Assembly (NCBI GenBank): GCA_034189085.1 | Contig: JAXHVH010000001.1 | Coordinates: 124,001 to 188,000, forward strand | Length of the DNA: 64,000 nt | Direction: 5' to 3' | From: M55B129 sp034189085 | GTDB taxonomy: Bacteria; Bacillota; Dethiobacteria; DTU022 | Shown: positions 15,988 to 25,483 of the stretch, piece after piece | Layout of the letters: each line of letters opens with the position of its first letter | Numbering within the stretch: position 1 is the stretch's first letter | Position numbers and translations under genes: made by a program | Notes under the pieces: generated by a model | Databases searched by the model: none | Seen by the model: the letters and a program-made list of their open reading frames with translations, nothing else | What the model was told of the DNA's origin: nothing

Positions 15988-17897
15988 ATTATTTTTTTTT
16001 CTTCGATCTCTCTTTTCAAGTCGGAAATAAAAGATGCAAGATTCTGTGGCCCCAGATCACCGCGTTCTCGATGCCGCAGGGCAACCTCTCCGCTTTCCTC
16101 TTCCTTTTCCCCTATTACCAGCATGTAAGGGATCTTCTTGATCTGGGCTTCCCTGATTTTATAACCAACTTTTTCATTACGCTGATCCACCTGGACACGA
16201 AAACCTTCCGCCTTCAGTTTGTCATAAATCTGCCCGGCATAATCATGGCTTCTCTCCGTAACCGGAATTACAATAACCTGAAGGGGAGCCAGCCAGGCAG
16301 GGAAGGCTCCGCCATAATGCTCGATCAGCAGAGCAAGCAGCCGTTCCATCGATCCGTAAATTACACGGTGAATAACCACAGGCCTGTGTTTGGCACCATC
16401 TTCACCAACATAGGTGAGGTCGAACTTTTCAGGCATCTGGAAATCAAGCTGAATGGTTCCACACTGCCAGCTGCGTCCAAGGCAATCCTCGAGATGAAAG
16501 TCAATCTTGGGACCGTAAAATGCGCCGTCTCCTTCATTGATTTGAAAGTCGATTTCTTTTTCTTTTAATACATTTTCAAGGATCGAAGTAGCCCTGTTCC
16601 ACATTTCTTTAGTGCCCATCGCTTTTTCAGGCCTTGTGCTCAATTCAACACTGTACTTAAAACCAAAAACCCTGTAAAAACGGTCCATCAGTTCAATTAC
16701 CCCGGCCACTTCCGATTTCACCTGCTCGGGAAGCATAAAAATGTGGGCATCATCCTGGGTAAAAGAGCGAACTCTCATCAGGCCATGAAGGGTACCGGAA
16801 AGTTCATGGCGGTGAACAATACCCATTTCACCTATCCGCCTCGGCAGATCACGGTAGCTGTGCATTTTCGATCGGTAAACAAGCATAGCCCCGGGGCAAT
16901 TCATTGGTTTTACTGCATAGTCCTGATCGTCTATCTTTGTAAAATACATGTTTTCGCGAAAATGATCCCAGTGACCGGACTGCTCCCAGAGAGTACGGCT
17001 CAGAATCAGTGGCGTCCTTATTTCCTCATAGCCCGCCCGGCGGTGTTCTACACGCCAGAAATCAGTCAGTTCCTGCCAGATGATCATTCCGTTGTTATGT
17101 AAAAAAGGGAAACCGGGGCCTTCTTCCTGAAGGCTGAACAGGTCCAACTCACGGCCCAGTTTGCGGTGATCCCTTTTTTTTGCTTCTTCAAGCATGTGCA
17201 GATGGTGATCAAGCTGCTCCCTGTTGGGAAAAGCGGTGCCATAGATACGCTGCAGCATGGGATTTTTTTCATCTCCCCGCCAGTATGCCCCGGCCAGCCC
17301 GGTCAGTTTAAAAGCTTTCACCATACCTGTATGAGGCAGGTGGGGACCGGCACAGAGATCAATAAAATCGCCCTGCTCGTAACAGCTGATTACAGCATCC
17401 TCAGGCAGATCTTCGATCAACTCCAGCTTGTAAGGTTCATTTCTCTCCCTGAAGAGATGAAGGGCTTCTTCCCTGCTTAACTCCCGCCTGTTAATGGGAT
17501 GTTTTTCTTTAACTATTTTTTTCATTTCCTTCTCGATCCTGCCCAGATCGTCGGAAGATATGGGTTCTGCAAAAGCGAAATCATAATAAAAACCGTTCTC
17601 GATTGCCGGACCTATCCCCAGTTTAACATCAGGATACAACCTTTTCACAGCATGCGCCAGAACGTGGCTGGCAGTATGCCGAAAAATGTGAGCACCAATT
17701 GACGAGTCAAACTCAACAAAAGAGATTTTACTGTTGTCCGACAGTGGTTGACTCAAGTCACATTCCTTCCCATTGACAAGAACCGCCAGTAATTTATTAT
17801 TTGCTGCTCTCATTTCCTTATATATATCCATGCAGGTTGTCCCTTCAGGGTAGGCAACCTCTTCGCCGTTTTCTAATTTAACTTTTACATGCTGCAT
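15984..17897 (-). CDS. thrS: Threonyl-tRNA synthetase
   Basis: ThrRS, 637 aa, charges tRNA-Thr in the cytosol. N-terminal TGS domain (1-62), second additional (editing) domain with HTASHVLAHAVKR and a later C-x-GPH segment (DLCAGPHL), a class II core with MNCPGAML (zinc Cys), RMGEMG-like RIGEMGIVHRHE, FTQDDAHIF, and motif 3 RPVVIHRVIYGSMERL, then the anticodon-binding domain. Start ATG 17897 with GGAGG ten bases upstream; the in-frame extension further upstream is part of the promoter region. No T-box is visible ahead of thrS. Confidence 0.98.
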   Translation of the reverse strand: MQHVKVKLENGEEVAYPEGTTCMDIYKEMRAANNKLLAVLVNGKECDLSQPLSDNSKISFVEFDSSIGAHIFRHTASHVLAHAVKRLYPDVKLGIGPAIENGFYYDFAFAEPISSDDLGRIEKEMKKIVKEKHPINRRELSREEALHLFRERNEPYKLELIEDLPEDAVISCYEQGDFIDLCAGPHLPHTGMVKAFKLTGLAGAYWRGDEKNPMLQRIYGTAFPNREQLDHHLHMLEEAKKRDHRKLGRELDLFSLQEEGPGFPFLHNNGMIIWQELTDFWRVEHRRAGYEEIRTPLILSRTLWEQSGHWDHFRENMYFTKIDDQDYAVKPMNCPGAMLVYRSKMHSYRDLPRRIGEMGIVHRHELSGTLHGLMRVRSFTQDDAHIFMLPEQVKSEVAGVIELMDRFYRVFGFKYSVELSTRPEKAMGTKEMWNRATSILENVLKEKEIDFQINEGDGAFYGPKIDFHLEDCLGRSWQCGTIQLDFQMPEKFDLTYVGEDGAKHRPVVIHRVIYGSMERLLALLIEHYGGAFPAWLAPLQVIVIPVTERSHDYAGQIYDKLKAEGFRVQVDQRNEKVGYKIREAQIKKIPYMLVIGEKEEESGEVALRHRERGDLGPQNLASFISDLKREIEEKKII

Positions 17898-17922
17898 TGT
17901 ATGGACGCCTCCTTTGAAGGTG

Positions 17923-17951
17923 ATCATAATTTTTTCAGCTTCTCCTGTCAA
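17923..17951 (-). promoter_or_regulatory. Promoter of thrS
   Basis: Consensus TTGACA (17946-17951), 17-base spacer, TATGAT (17923-17928), giving a leader of about 20 bases before the thrS ATG. No attenuator fits in that space. Confidence 0.8.
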
Positions 17952-18016
17952 GGCAACGGCGCCAGCGATAAAATCAAGGCTGCCTGCCTGCGCAGGTTCT
18001 TCGTAAAAAGATTCAA

Positions 18017-18940
18017 TTATGCTCTCAAGTTCAAGGCCTGTGGTTGTATTACCACCTCGGCCGGAGCACAGCCGGGTTGTTCTCCATCCAGGTTAAGCAA
18101 CGGGCAATCATCAGATTCAACATTAATAACTCTGCCGCGCAAACTGGTTATCCGGGGATGATCAAGATGCTTTCCCCGATAAACTTTCGGCAGATTGATT
18201 AAAAGATCACTTTTGCTGAGATTGCGGGCGATAATTATGTCAAAACTGCCATCGTCCATCAGGGCATGGGGAGCAATAAACATGCCCCCGCCAAAATAGC
18301 GGCCATTGGCCACGACAATAAAGGTAATCGGCTCGTTGCAAATCTCTTTTCCGTCTACCGTAATCTTCATCTTTTTATTCCGGTAACGACACAGGCTGGC
18401 CACTGTCCCACCTAAAAAAGAAACAAATCCGCCCAGCGCTTTGCTGGTACTGTTGACTCGGGCTACAATATCACCATCCAAACCCATGCCGGCCACATTG
18501 AGGAAATAGCGTACTTTCTGTCCGCTACCGTCTTTATATTTCACTTTGCCTGTATCGACTGAAAAAGGAGGAGTATTGTATATCCGGCGGGCGGCTTCAG
18601 TAAAATTAAGCGGTGTCCCCAACGTCCTGACCAGATCCCGGCCGGTTCCGGACGATATTATGCCCAGTGATGTTTTTTTTCTCACTGCCTCTTCCACCAG
18701 GAAAAATCCGTTAATCACTTCGTTAACAGTCCCATCTCCGCCTACGGAGATAATTAACTCATACCCCTGGTTAAGAAAATTGCGGGCGAGAACCGTTGCT
18801 TCGCCGGGAGCACCGGTGAAGCTGTACTCGAAATCCAAACCTTCCTGTTTCATAGCCCTGGCAATGGCTGGCCATGTTTTACCGGTGGAGCCGTTACCGG
18901 AAACCGGATTAACGACCGCCGCCGCACTAATCAGCTGCAT
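18017..18940 (-). CDS. Diacylglycerol/lipid kinase family protein (YegS/BmrU/DgkB type)
   Basis: Predicted soluble lipid kinase, 307 aa, one catalytic DAGK domain at the N-terminus with NPVSGNGSTGK, SVGGDGTVNEVINGF (the GGDGT ATP site) and GIISSGTGRDLVRTLG; the C-terminal half is the substrate-binding beta sandwich (FVVANGRYFGGGMFIAPHALMDDG). In Firmicutes, DgkB-type members recycle diacylglycerol from lipoteichoic-acid synthesis, but family members differ in substrate. ATG 18940 has AAGGAG about eight bases upstream. It lies 119 bases upstream of thrS. Confidence 0.88.
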   Translation of the reverse strand: MQLISAAAVVNPVSGNGSTGKTWPAIARAMKQEGLDFEYSFTGAPGEATVLARNFLNQGYELIISVGGDGTVNEVINGFFLVEEAVRKKTSLGIISSGTGRDLVRTLGTPLNFTEAARRIYNTPPFSVDTGKVKYKDGSGQKVRYFLNVAGMGLDGDIVARVNSTSKALGGFVSFLGGTVASLCRYRNKKMKITVDGKEICNEPITFIVVANGRYFGGGMFIAPHALMDDGSFDIIIARNLSKSDLLINLPKVYRGKHLDHPRITSLRGRVINVESDDCPLLNLDGEQPGCAPAEVVIQPQALNLRA

Positions 18941-19048
18941 GAATGTAACTCCTTCATTGAATGTTTACTGGCAATAATCTTTATGGCTGTCGAGTAAAAT
19001 TTTTGGAGCAGCCGTCTTGCAATGTCCCCATTGTAAAAACACTCCATT

Positions 19049-19057
19049 ATTATAGCA
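19049..19057 (-). promoter_or_regulatory. Extended -10 promoter candidate for the lipid kinase gene
   Basis: TGC-TATAAT on the minus strand, about 110 bases before the kinase ATG, no clear -35. The remaining 18941-19157 intergenic bases hold no convincing gene. Confidence 0.4.
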
Positions 19058-19157
19058 CATCGGGGTAATTTGCCTGGCTGATTACAGGATCGACCACAAA
19101 GGTGTAAATTATTCCCTGCAGACAAACTGTTGATCTTACGGTCAAATCCACCATTTT

Positions 19158-22100
19158 TTAAGTTCTGGTTTTCAAATTCTGGTTGGCCTGGAAGACCAGG
19201 CTGTGGATAAATTCTTCCCGGTTGGCATTATCCCGCCCATCATAAAAAACGGAGATAATCGGTATACCAATCTTCCGGCTAAGCACTCCCTGTACGGCTT
19301 CCACAACAGACGCGGGCATGCAGGTAAAGGGCCCCACAAAAATGGCTCCGGCCACTTTTTCCCGGCCGGCCAGGGCTCCGGTACGGCCAACTGTCATGGG
19401 CGGTTCACCGGCAGTATGCTCCGGGATATAATTGATAGAATGAGCCAGTATCTCCGCTGCAGATGGCTCTTCCCTATCTTCCAGCAGGATACCAGCAGCC
19501 TTTTCAATCCGGTGTTCATCTTGATGTGCCAGCCAGTTGATGGCACCGTAACCCAGTTTGTATAAATAGCGGACCAGGTTTTTCTTATAATTATATTCTT
19601 TCAAGGCCAGGCGGTAATTGGCAAAAACAGTATACACAAAAAATTCCGTTGCCGGAGCAAGAAAAACTTCCCCTCCGGCTACCTCGATCTGCTTAATAAT
19701 ATCCCTGTTGCATCGATCGTCAAGACGGACATAATATTCACCGGCCAGCAGAATCAGGGGCCTTTTTTCATCTCTGCGGGGGATGGAAGCAAACTGATTC
19801 CCTGCTTTATCCAGAATTTCCTCCAGGCCGCGCAGATGGCTGCCCCCCAGCAAGGAAGGCCATTTAAAACGATGATGACGGAGAAAAGAATAGACCTCCT
19901 CGCAATACCGATGGAAAAGAGCCTCCGATTCTCCTTCATGTATTTCATAAGGCCTTGTACGATGCAGCATTTTATTGAGCATATCAATTGCCAAAAGACC
20001 GTCGAAAAGAGCAACAGCGAATTCCGGGCCGAACCTTTTTACAGCATCTTCCGTTTTCAAAGCGCAAACCCGTTGTTCACCGTAACCAGCCCTGTTGATG
20101 ATTAAAGACTGGGCGGAAGCATAATAGCCAAAGCGGCAGGGCCCGCAGGCCCATCCTTCAAGCATAACAGTTCCCTCTTTTTCAAAATCGCGAGGATTTT
20201 GCTCGGCATATGCTAAAAAATCCTGCAGGCTCTGGAGAAAAGGCAGGCATTCTTCCCCGTTGGTATAACGACGGGCAAGAGTCAAATCCTTATCATTGCT
20301 GCGTGGAAGAAGAACAGCTTCAACCCCATAATTTTCAAAAAGGGAAACAAATACAGCAGGATGACTGCTCAGGTTGGGAACCAGGATTTTAGTCAATTTA
20401 GGATCATCTACGGCAATAGCCCGGGCTGTGCGGGATACCTTTTTCTCCCTGCTCCTGCGGGAGCGGCATGTATTCTTGAATGCTTCCAGCCTGGTAATCA
20501 TCCCGGCCGGCGCGGTATGTTCATCAAGAGTAAGTCGCAAAAACTCAGCTACATTGGCTAAATAATGACGAAGCATTGAATTGGGCCCGCACCTGAAAGG
20601 ATCCTGGAGCACCAGGTGCAGCTGTGGAAGTCCGCTTTCATCTGTTCTTTTATTAAAAAATTGAGCCGCGACAGACGCAGCCATCATATTCTGTAACTGC
20701 GAAGAGTAAATATTATCCATCTGCTCTGTTGTCTTTGCCATGTATTGTTCAAAATCATCCCGGTGGGCATCGAGAAAAACCGACTCGATTCTTCCTTCGT
20801 ACCAACCCCGCAGGTATTCAAGAAAAAAATCCTGGGGAATAGCTGTTAAACCCCGTTGTGAAGCATGAGTCATAACATTTTTGGAAACAAAAGGATCGTA
20901 CAGTGTATAAGAGCGTCCCAGGACCAGGGCCACAATGGCATCAGGCCTGGCGATAAGACCTTCAATAATGCGTCGCCCTTCCTTTTCAACCACCGACCTG
21001 TAGTCAGCAAGGGCCCTGTATCCATCCCTGACAGCCCGGCTGACAAGATCACGGGAATAATTTTTCCCCAAAAGCTTTCTGGCAGCCGGCAATAACTGAT
21101 TTTCAACACGGTCCGCTCCCTCATTAAAACTGAGACGGGCATGCAAAATTTTATCATCCGGCAAATCAAGGGAATGGACTACCACGCCTTTGACCATCAT
21201 CATGAGAGGACAGCTTAAGGACCGAGGCCAGTCTATCAGCCAGGGCAGGGGCTCCATGTCAAATATCTCAGGTATAAAAATGAAATCGGTTCCTCTATCA
21301 ACCAGTTCCCGGTAATGCCCCACCAGGACCTCCATGGGAAAGCACATTTCGGCGGCCAGATCCATTTTCCCCTTTTCCAGTAATTTTTCATTTGATTCTC
21401 CACTGGGAACAACTTTTGCGCCAAGTGTCCTGAAAAAAGCAGCCCAGAAAGGATATAATTCATAATTAAGTCCGCCGCAGGCAATACCCACCTGTGGGCC
21501 TTCATCAAGCAGTTTGCCGGCTGCTTTCAAAAAGATCTCTTCCCGAAGTTCCCTGTAATCAGGAAGGTCTTCGTCTTTTCTCTTCTTTTCCAGTTCTGAA
21601 TAACGGCCACAGCGGTCACCATAAATAAAGTGGGAACCGTCATTAAAAGTAATCATATCGAGGATACAATGGTGATCGTAGGGACACTGGGCCCGGCACG
21701 GTTTCCTTTCCAGCCGGTATTCATTCAGGCGGCCCAGCTGGTGAGAAGGTTTCTCCGGTTTTCCATCTTCCAGGTAGAAAAAACGGGCCCTCAGGGCAGC
21801 TCCAAGAGCACCAGACAGCTCGGGATTTGGCGGAACAAAAATATTTCTCCCACATTCGGCGGCAAAGGCAGAAGCAAGAGCATGGTTTTTGGCAGTCGCT
21901 CCTGTAAAGACCAGCTTTCCTTCAGTTACTCTATTTTCCACAGTCCGGCTCAGGTAATTGCGGGCTGCAGAATAAGCGAGGCTGGCCAGCTGTGCATCCA
22001 GTGGCAGCCCCCGGGAAGCGGCTGCCACAAGGGCCGACTGGGACAAAAGTGTGCAGTTATCACCGAGGTCAATGGCATAGGCAGCCTGAAAAGCTTTTTG

Positions 22101-23501
22101 CGAAAATTCTTCCTTGATCCGCACACCAAGCAGTTCAGCCAAATTTTCGAGGAAAGTACCTGTTCCGGCAGCACAGACCGGGTTCATGTTGTAATCAAAA
22201 AGGATATCATTTTTAATTTGAATAAACTTGGAATCTTCACCCCCGATTTCAATCACAGCCAGGTCGTGTTCCCCAAACAGGGATTTGATGCCTTCTGCCT
22301 GGCAGGTAATTTCATCGGCGGCGTAGTCCGCAGTCAAAATTTTCTGGGCCAGGAAACGTCCTGATCCGGTGGTACAGGCAACAACAGGAGGCCTGTTGCG
22401 TATTATCTCTCCGTATTTTTTATTAACCTCTTTCATCAGCTCCAGCACCTGCAGGGCGGGACGACCAGCCGTGGGCAGGTAAACTCCGCCGATGAGCTGT
22501 CCTTCTCTGTCCAGCAGCACGCACTTGGTGGAAACGGAACCGCAGTCCACTCCTAAATAAATAATGGAAAGATCTTTCACCTTTCCTGTAGAATAATCCT
22601 CTCCGTAAATAACTTTTTCAGCCTGCAGGGGAGGAAGTGGGTTTTCGGGGACATAGCGTCTTGAAAGCATTTTTTCAATACTGACCTTTGATGCCGGTAG
22701 TTCAACACCCTTTTGAGCAGCTCCCAGGGCATTTATATATTCATGGTCAGCCGGAACCGACAACGTGATATTGTGTTCACGGCAGTAATCTCCCAGGTAC
22801 TTTAGAATAGCCCGGTTATTGGCTACACCACCGACAGTGATGAGTATACCCGGCCCCTTGATTCTGCTCCGCGCTACACCCGTAACCACAAGGTCCACAA
22901 GTGTTTTGGCCAACCCTGCCGCTACAGCCATCTGCGAAGCTCCACCGTTAATAGCATGGGTCATATCAGATTTTGCAAAAACGGCGCAGCGGCCTGATAT
23001 TTTCACCGGCGACTCTGCCTTGAGAGCCTCTTCCGCCAGTTCACGGTCGTTATAGCCCATCCTTGTAGCCTGTTGATACCAGAATGAACCGCTTCCTGCC
23101 GCACACTGGCCGTTGCGGTTAAAAAAAGTGATCGCACCACTGTGATCAATCTCCAGGTAGTACATATTTTCGTGTCCCAGAGATAAAACAGCCTGGCCTT
23201 CTATCCCGAGGCTGCTTATTCCCGCCTGCAGAGATTCTGCTTCAAGAATGGGCTTGATGCCCAGTTCACGGGCTACCAGACTGGCATTATTGCCGGTAAG
23301 ACCGATTCGCAGTTTAGAACCAGGTGTTTTAGCCACCAGAGTGTTGAGGCACTCTCCGGCAGCAGCTGCCGGATTCCCGGAAGTAAGGCGGTAGATCTTT
23401 TCTACACATCCATTTTCAATCAGAACACCCTTTACAGAAAAAACTCCAACATCAAGACCGATAGAAGGTATACTGTTTCCCTGTTTCGACTGTATAATCA
23501 T
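19158..23501 (-). CDS. Tandem acyl-CoA dehydratase activase / 2-hydroxyacyl-CoA dehydratase-like fusion
   Basis: Very large 1447-aa protein. Two ASKHA-type activase domains lie in tandem (about 1-290 and 310-575). Each has a phosphate loop (GLDVGVFSVKG; GVDCGSVSTKC), a CAAGSGSF or CAAGTGTF motif and the later Cys that in characterised activases ligates a bridging [4Fe-4S] cluster (SGRCAVFAKSD; LGDNCTLLSQSA). A Cys-rich linker follows (about 610-650; CRAQCPYDHHC). After about residue 670 come a DUF2229-like segment (VGIACGGLNYELYPFW, AAEMCFPMEVLVGHY) and a HgdB-like part with several Cys. Known activases use ATP to fire one electron into a dehydratase; here both roles may sit on one chain. The substrate is unknown, and no acyl-CoA pathway genes are nearby. 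Start ATG 23501 with GGGAG seven bases upstream. Confidence 0.85.
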   Translation of the reverse strand: MIIQSKQGNSIPSIGLDVGVFSVKGVLIENGCVEKIYRLTSGNPAAAAGECLNTLVAKTPGSKLRIGLTGNNASLVARELGIKPILEAESLQAGISSLGIEGQAVLSLGHENMYYLEIDHSGAITFFNRNGQCAAGSGSFWYQQATRMGYNDRELAEEALKAESPVKISGRCAVFAKSDMTHAINGGASQMAVAAGLAKTLVDLVVTGVARSRIKGPGILITVGGVANNRAILKYLGDYCREHNITLSVPADHEYINALGAAQKGVELPASKVSIEKMLSRRYVPENPLPPLQAEKVIYGEDYSTGKVKDLSIIYLGVDCGSVSTKCVLLDREGQLIGGVYLPTAGRPALQVLELMKEVNKKYGEIIRNRPPVVACTTGSGRFLAQKILTADYAADEITCQAEGIKSLFGEHDLAVIEIGGEDSKFIQIKNDILFDYNMNPVCAAGTGTFLENLAELLGVRIKEEFSQKAFQAAYAIDLGDNCTLLSQSALVAAASRGLPLDAQLASLAYSAARNYLSRTVENRVTEGKLVFTGATAKNHALASAFAAECGRNIFVPPNPELSGALGAALRARFFYLEDGKPEKPSHQLGRLNEYRLERKPCRAQCPYDHHCILDMITFNDGSHFIYGDRCGRYSELEKKRKDEDLPDYRELREEIFLKAAGKLLDEGPQVGIACGGLNYELYPFWAAFFRTLGAKVVPSGESNEKLLEKGKMDLAAEMCFPMEVLVGHYRELVDRGTDFIFIPEIFDMEPLPWLIDWPRSLSCPLMMMVKGVVVHSLDLPDDKILHARLSFNEGADRVENQLLPAARKLLGKNYSRDLVSRAVRDGYRALADYRSVVEKEGRRIIEGLIARPDAIVALVLGRSYTLYDPFVSKNVMTHASQRGLTAIPQDFFLEYLRGWYEGRIESVFLDAHRDDFEQYMAKTTEQMDNIYSSQLQNMMAASVAAQFFNKRTDESGLPQLHLVLQDPFRCGPNSMLRHYLANVAEFLRLTLDEHTAPAGMITRLEAFKNTCRSRRSREKKVSRTARAIAVDDPKLTKILVPNLSSHPAVFVSLFENYGVEAVLLPRSNDKDLTLARRYTNGEECLPFLQSLQDFLAYAEQNPRDFEKEGTVMLEGWACGPCRFGYYASAQSLIINRAGYGEQRVCALKTEDAVKRFGPEFAVALFDGLLAIDMLNKMLHRTRPYEIHEGESEALFHRYCEEVYSFLRHHRFKWPSLLGGSHLRGLEEILDKAGNQFASIPRRDEKRPLILLAGEYYVRLDDRCNRDIIKQIEVAGGEVFLAPATEFFVYTVFANYRLALKEYNYKKNLVRYLYKLGYGAINWLAHQDEHRIEKAAGILLEDREEPSAAEILAHSINYIPEHTAGEPPMTVGRTGALAGREKVAGAIFVGPFTCMPASVVEAVQGVLSRKIGIPIISVFYDGRDNANREEFIHSLVFQANQNLKTRT

Positions 23502-23643
23502 TAAATCGCTCCCTGCCAATCCTGTTAGAAAGTTATGTAATGAACATTTCCGCCAGATGCCGTTCTTGCAACCGTCAAAGAATAGCCGGTGAACAGTGAA
23601 CGTGTTTGGATGGATTCACCTGTAGTTACTGAAATGCTCCACT

Positions 23644-25473
23644 TCAGCGGGCACCACCACCACCGCCTCCGCCGCCACCACCTCCTCCGCCGGAGAAACC
23701 GCCTCCTCCACCTGAACCTGAAGAAGTGGCTGAATGAAAAGCGGTGCGGAATGAATTCCCCATGGTGGAGGTAAAATCGCCAAATCGCTCGGGATTTGCG
23801 GCCATTATCCCGTAGGCGGGCCAGAGAACTGGCATATCTCTTTCCAGGTTTGGATAGATTAGACTCAGTTGCTCAATGACTTCTTTCGCCACTCCAAGTG
23901 CTACGGCGTAGACCAGGTAATACTCCCAGATAGCCAGTGACGGGATAGTGGAGCGATCGAGACTGGAAAAATGCTGCAGAAAACGTTTAAATGCTTTCCA
24001 TTTCGCGTAATGATCCGCTCCTTTTGGCGTCAGCCTCTTCATCACACCAAAAGAAACCGCCATCAGCGGGCCGACAATTATAGCAATCATACTTGTAACA
24101 TACATACCAAAAATAAAAAGGGGAATGCCTATTACGGTCAAAACCGCTCCGGCAATTATTCCAGGCCAGGCTAACCCCCTGAAGAACTTCTCTTTTTCTA
24201 CCGCTTCCTTTATTTGTTTGATCCAATCCTGGTAAAAAGCAGCTGTGCTCGGTTTATTACGGCGACCATATGCTTCAATGCTCTGCAGAGTCGTCCCTTC
24301 GCTGTTACCGCTGCCCACCTTATTAAAAATAAAGGAATAAAGTCTGGCTTCATGAGGCTCCAGGCTGTCCCTGCCTTCGGCGGGAATAACACGGTAATCA
24401 GTGAAACTGCGCTGGATGATCAGGCCCTTTTGCCCCTGGTATTCTTCAAGCTTCAAATGTCCCCGCCGGGCCAGATCCATAACCGTTGCCGTGAAATCTT
24501 CAGGGGCAGTTCGTTTCATACGGAAGAAGTAACCAGCTTCCGCCGGAGAATAATCACCCGGCAGTTCCCGGTAATAATCGCCGCTATAAGCATCGGGGGA
24601 CCGCTTTGCTTTGAAACGTGCAATAATGTAAAAAATGAGCATCCCCAGGAATGCCAGCGGGCCGACAATAAAATCAAGACGGGCAATAGTCCTTTTAAGG
24701 TTGGCTTCGTGGGCCCAGCGTTCTTCATCGGCCAGCATACCGGGCAGGCCATCCCGGCCGGAATTATTTGTCGCCCCGGGGACAAGACTTGAGGGGAACG
24801 CAACTCTTCCTTCCAGAAAAGTGTTAGCCGGTAGATTTTCAATCACCCATTTTATAGTTCTCGAATCAACAATCTCCACTTCTCCGTGAAGAGGCCCATG
24901 GCCCCAGGCCCGGATATCTTCAGCAGAAGCTCCTTCGGGAAGTTTAAGAGTAACCAGAGCATATTCGGTTCGTTCATCCCACTCGCCGCCGATGAACTGC
25001 CAGTAAAGCTCGGCCACATCATCGTGAACCAGGACTGCGTTATCAACAACATAGCTTATTGTAAAAGTCCGATCTTCATCGTAAGCTTCATAGCTCCAGT
25101 CTACATACACGAGGTCCGGTTTGTATTCAACATAAAAAATACCCGGTGTGTCCCGGGTCCCTACAGGCATCTCTTCGTAGGGGGTACCTCCTTCACTGAC
25201 CATAACATCCCTGATGGAAGCATCGTTATCCAGGTAGATGTAAGACCAGGCCCCCCGGTAGCGACCTGAAAAACGGAAAGTCCGTTCCTCAACTATCTTC
25301 ATGGACCCATCCGGATTAATTTCTGCCTCAATTATAACGGAAGGGAAATAAAATGAGCGGCCGTCCTGGGCCTCCGCCTCCTGCGGAAAGGTAAGGATAA
25401 CCGCCACGGCTACCAGTAACATCAGCAAACTGCAACCTGCAGACAACAATAACTCTCTATATTTTCTGTTCAT
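23644..25473 (-). CDS. DUF2207 domain-containing membrane protein
   Basis: Predicted 609-aa membrane protein of unknown function. It has a signal peptide or first membrane helix (about 8-28), a large extracytoplasmic DUF2207 domain (about 35-245, with RTFRFSGRYRGAWSYIYL and YADEDRTFTISYVVDNAV-like segments), a membrane helix near 265, a cytosolic middle, and a two-helix pair near 445-490. It ends in a low-complexity tail FSGGGGGG… then AR, typical of this family. Start is ATG 25473 with AGAGG eight bases before it; that site overlaps the end of lemA. It is 10 bases downstream of lemA, a pairing repeated in many bacteria. Confidence 0.85.
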   Translation of the reverse strand: MNRKYRELLLSAGCSLLMLLVAVAVILTFPQEAEAQDGRSFYFPSVIIEAEINPDGSMKIVEERTFRFSGRYRGAWSYIYLDNDASIRDVMVSEGGTPYEEMPVGTRDTPGIFYVEYKPDLVYVDWSYEAYDEDRTFTISYVVDNAVLVHDDVAELYWQFIGGEWDERTEYALVTLKLPEGASAEDIRAWGHGPLHGEVEIVDSRTIKWVIENLPANTFLEGRVAFPSSLVPGATNNSGRDGLPGMLADEERWAHEANLKRTIARLDFIVGPLAFLGMLIFYIIARFKAKRSPDAYSGDYYRELPGDYSPAEAGYFFRMKRTAPEDFTATVMDLARRGHLKLEEYQGQKGLIIQRSFTDYRVIPAEGRDSLEPHEARLYSFIFNKVGSGNSEGTTLQSIEAYGRRNKPSTAAFYQDWIKQIKEAVEKEKFFRGLAWPGIIAGAVLTVIGIPLFIFGMYVTSMIAIIVGPLMAVSFGVMKRLTPKGADHYAKWKAFKRFLQHFSSLDRSTIPSLAIWEYYLVYAVALGVAKEVIEQLSLIYPNLERDMPVLWPAYGIMAANPERFGDFTSTMGNSFRTAFHSATSSGSGGGGGFSGGGGGGGGGGGGGAR

Positions 25474-25483
25474 CAAATTGCCT

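Noticed and set aside
18931..19125. 64-aa minus-strand frame upstream of the lipid kinase
   Set aside because: Covers the likely promoter and has no binding site or homology.
21630..22364. 244-aa plus-strand frame inside the activase gene
   Set aside because: Antisense shadow of a clearly coding, motif-rich gene.
23644..23700. GC-rich tandem repeat
   Set aside because: It encodes the polyglycine tail of the DUF2207 protein, a family trait, not an independent repeat element.
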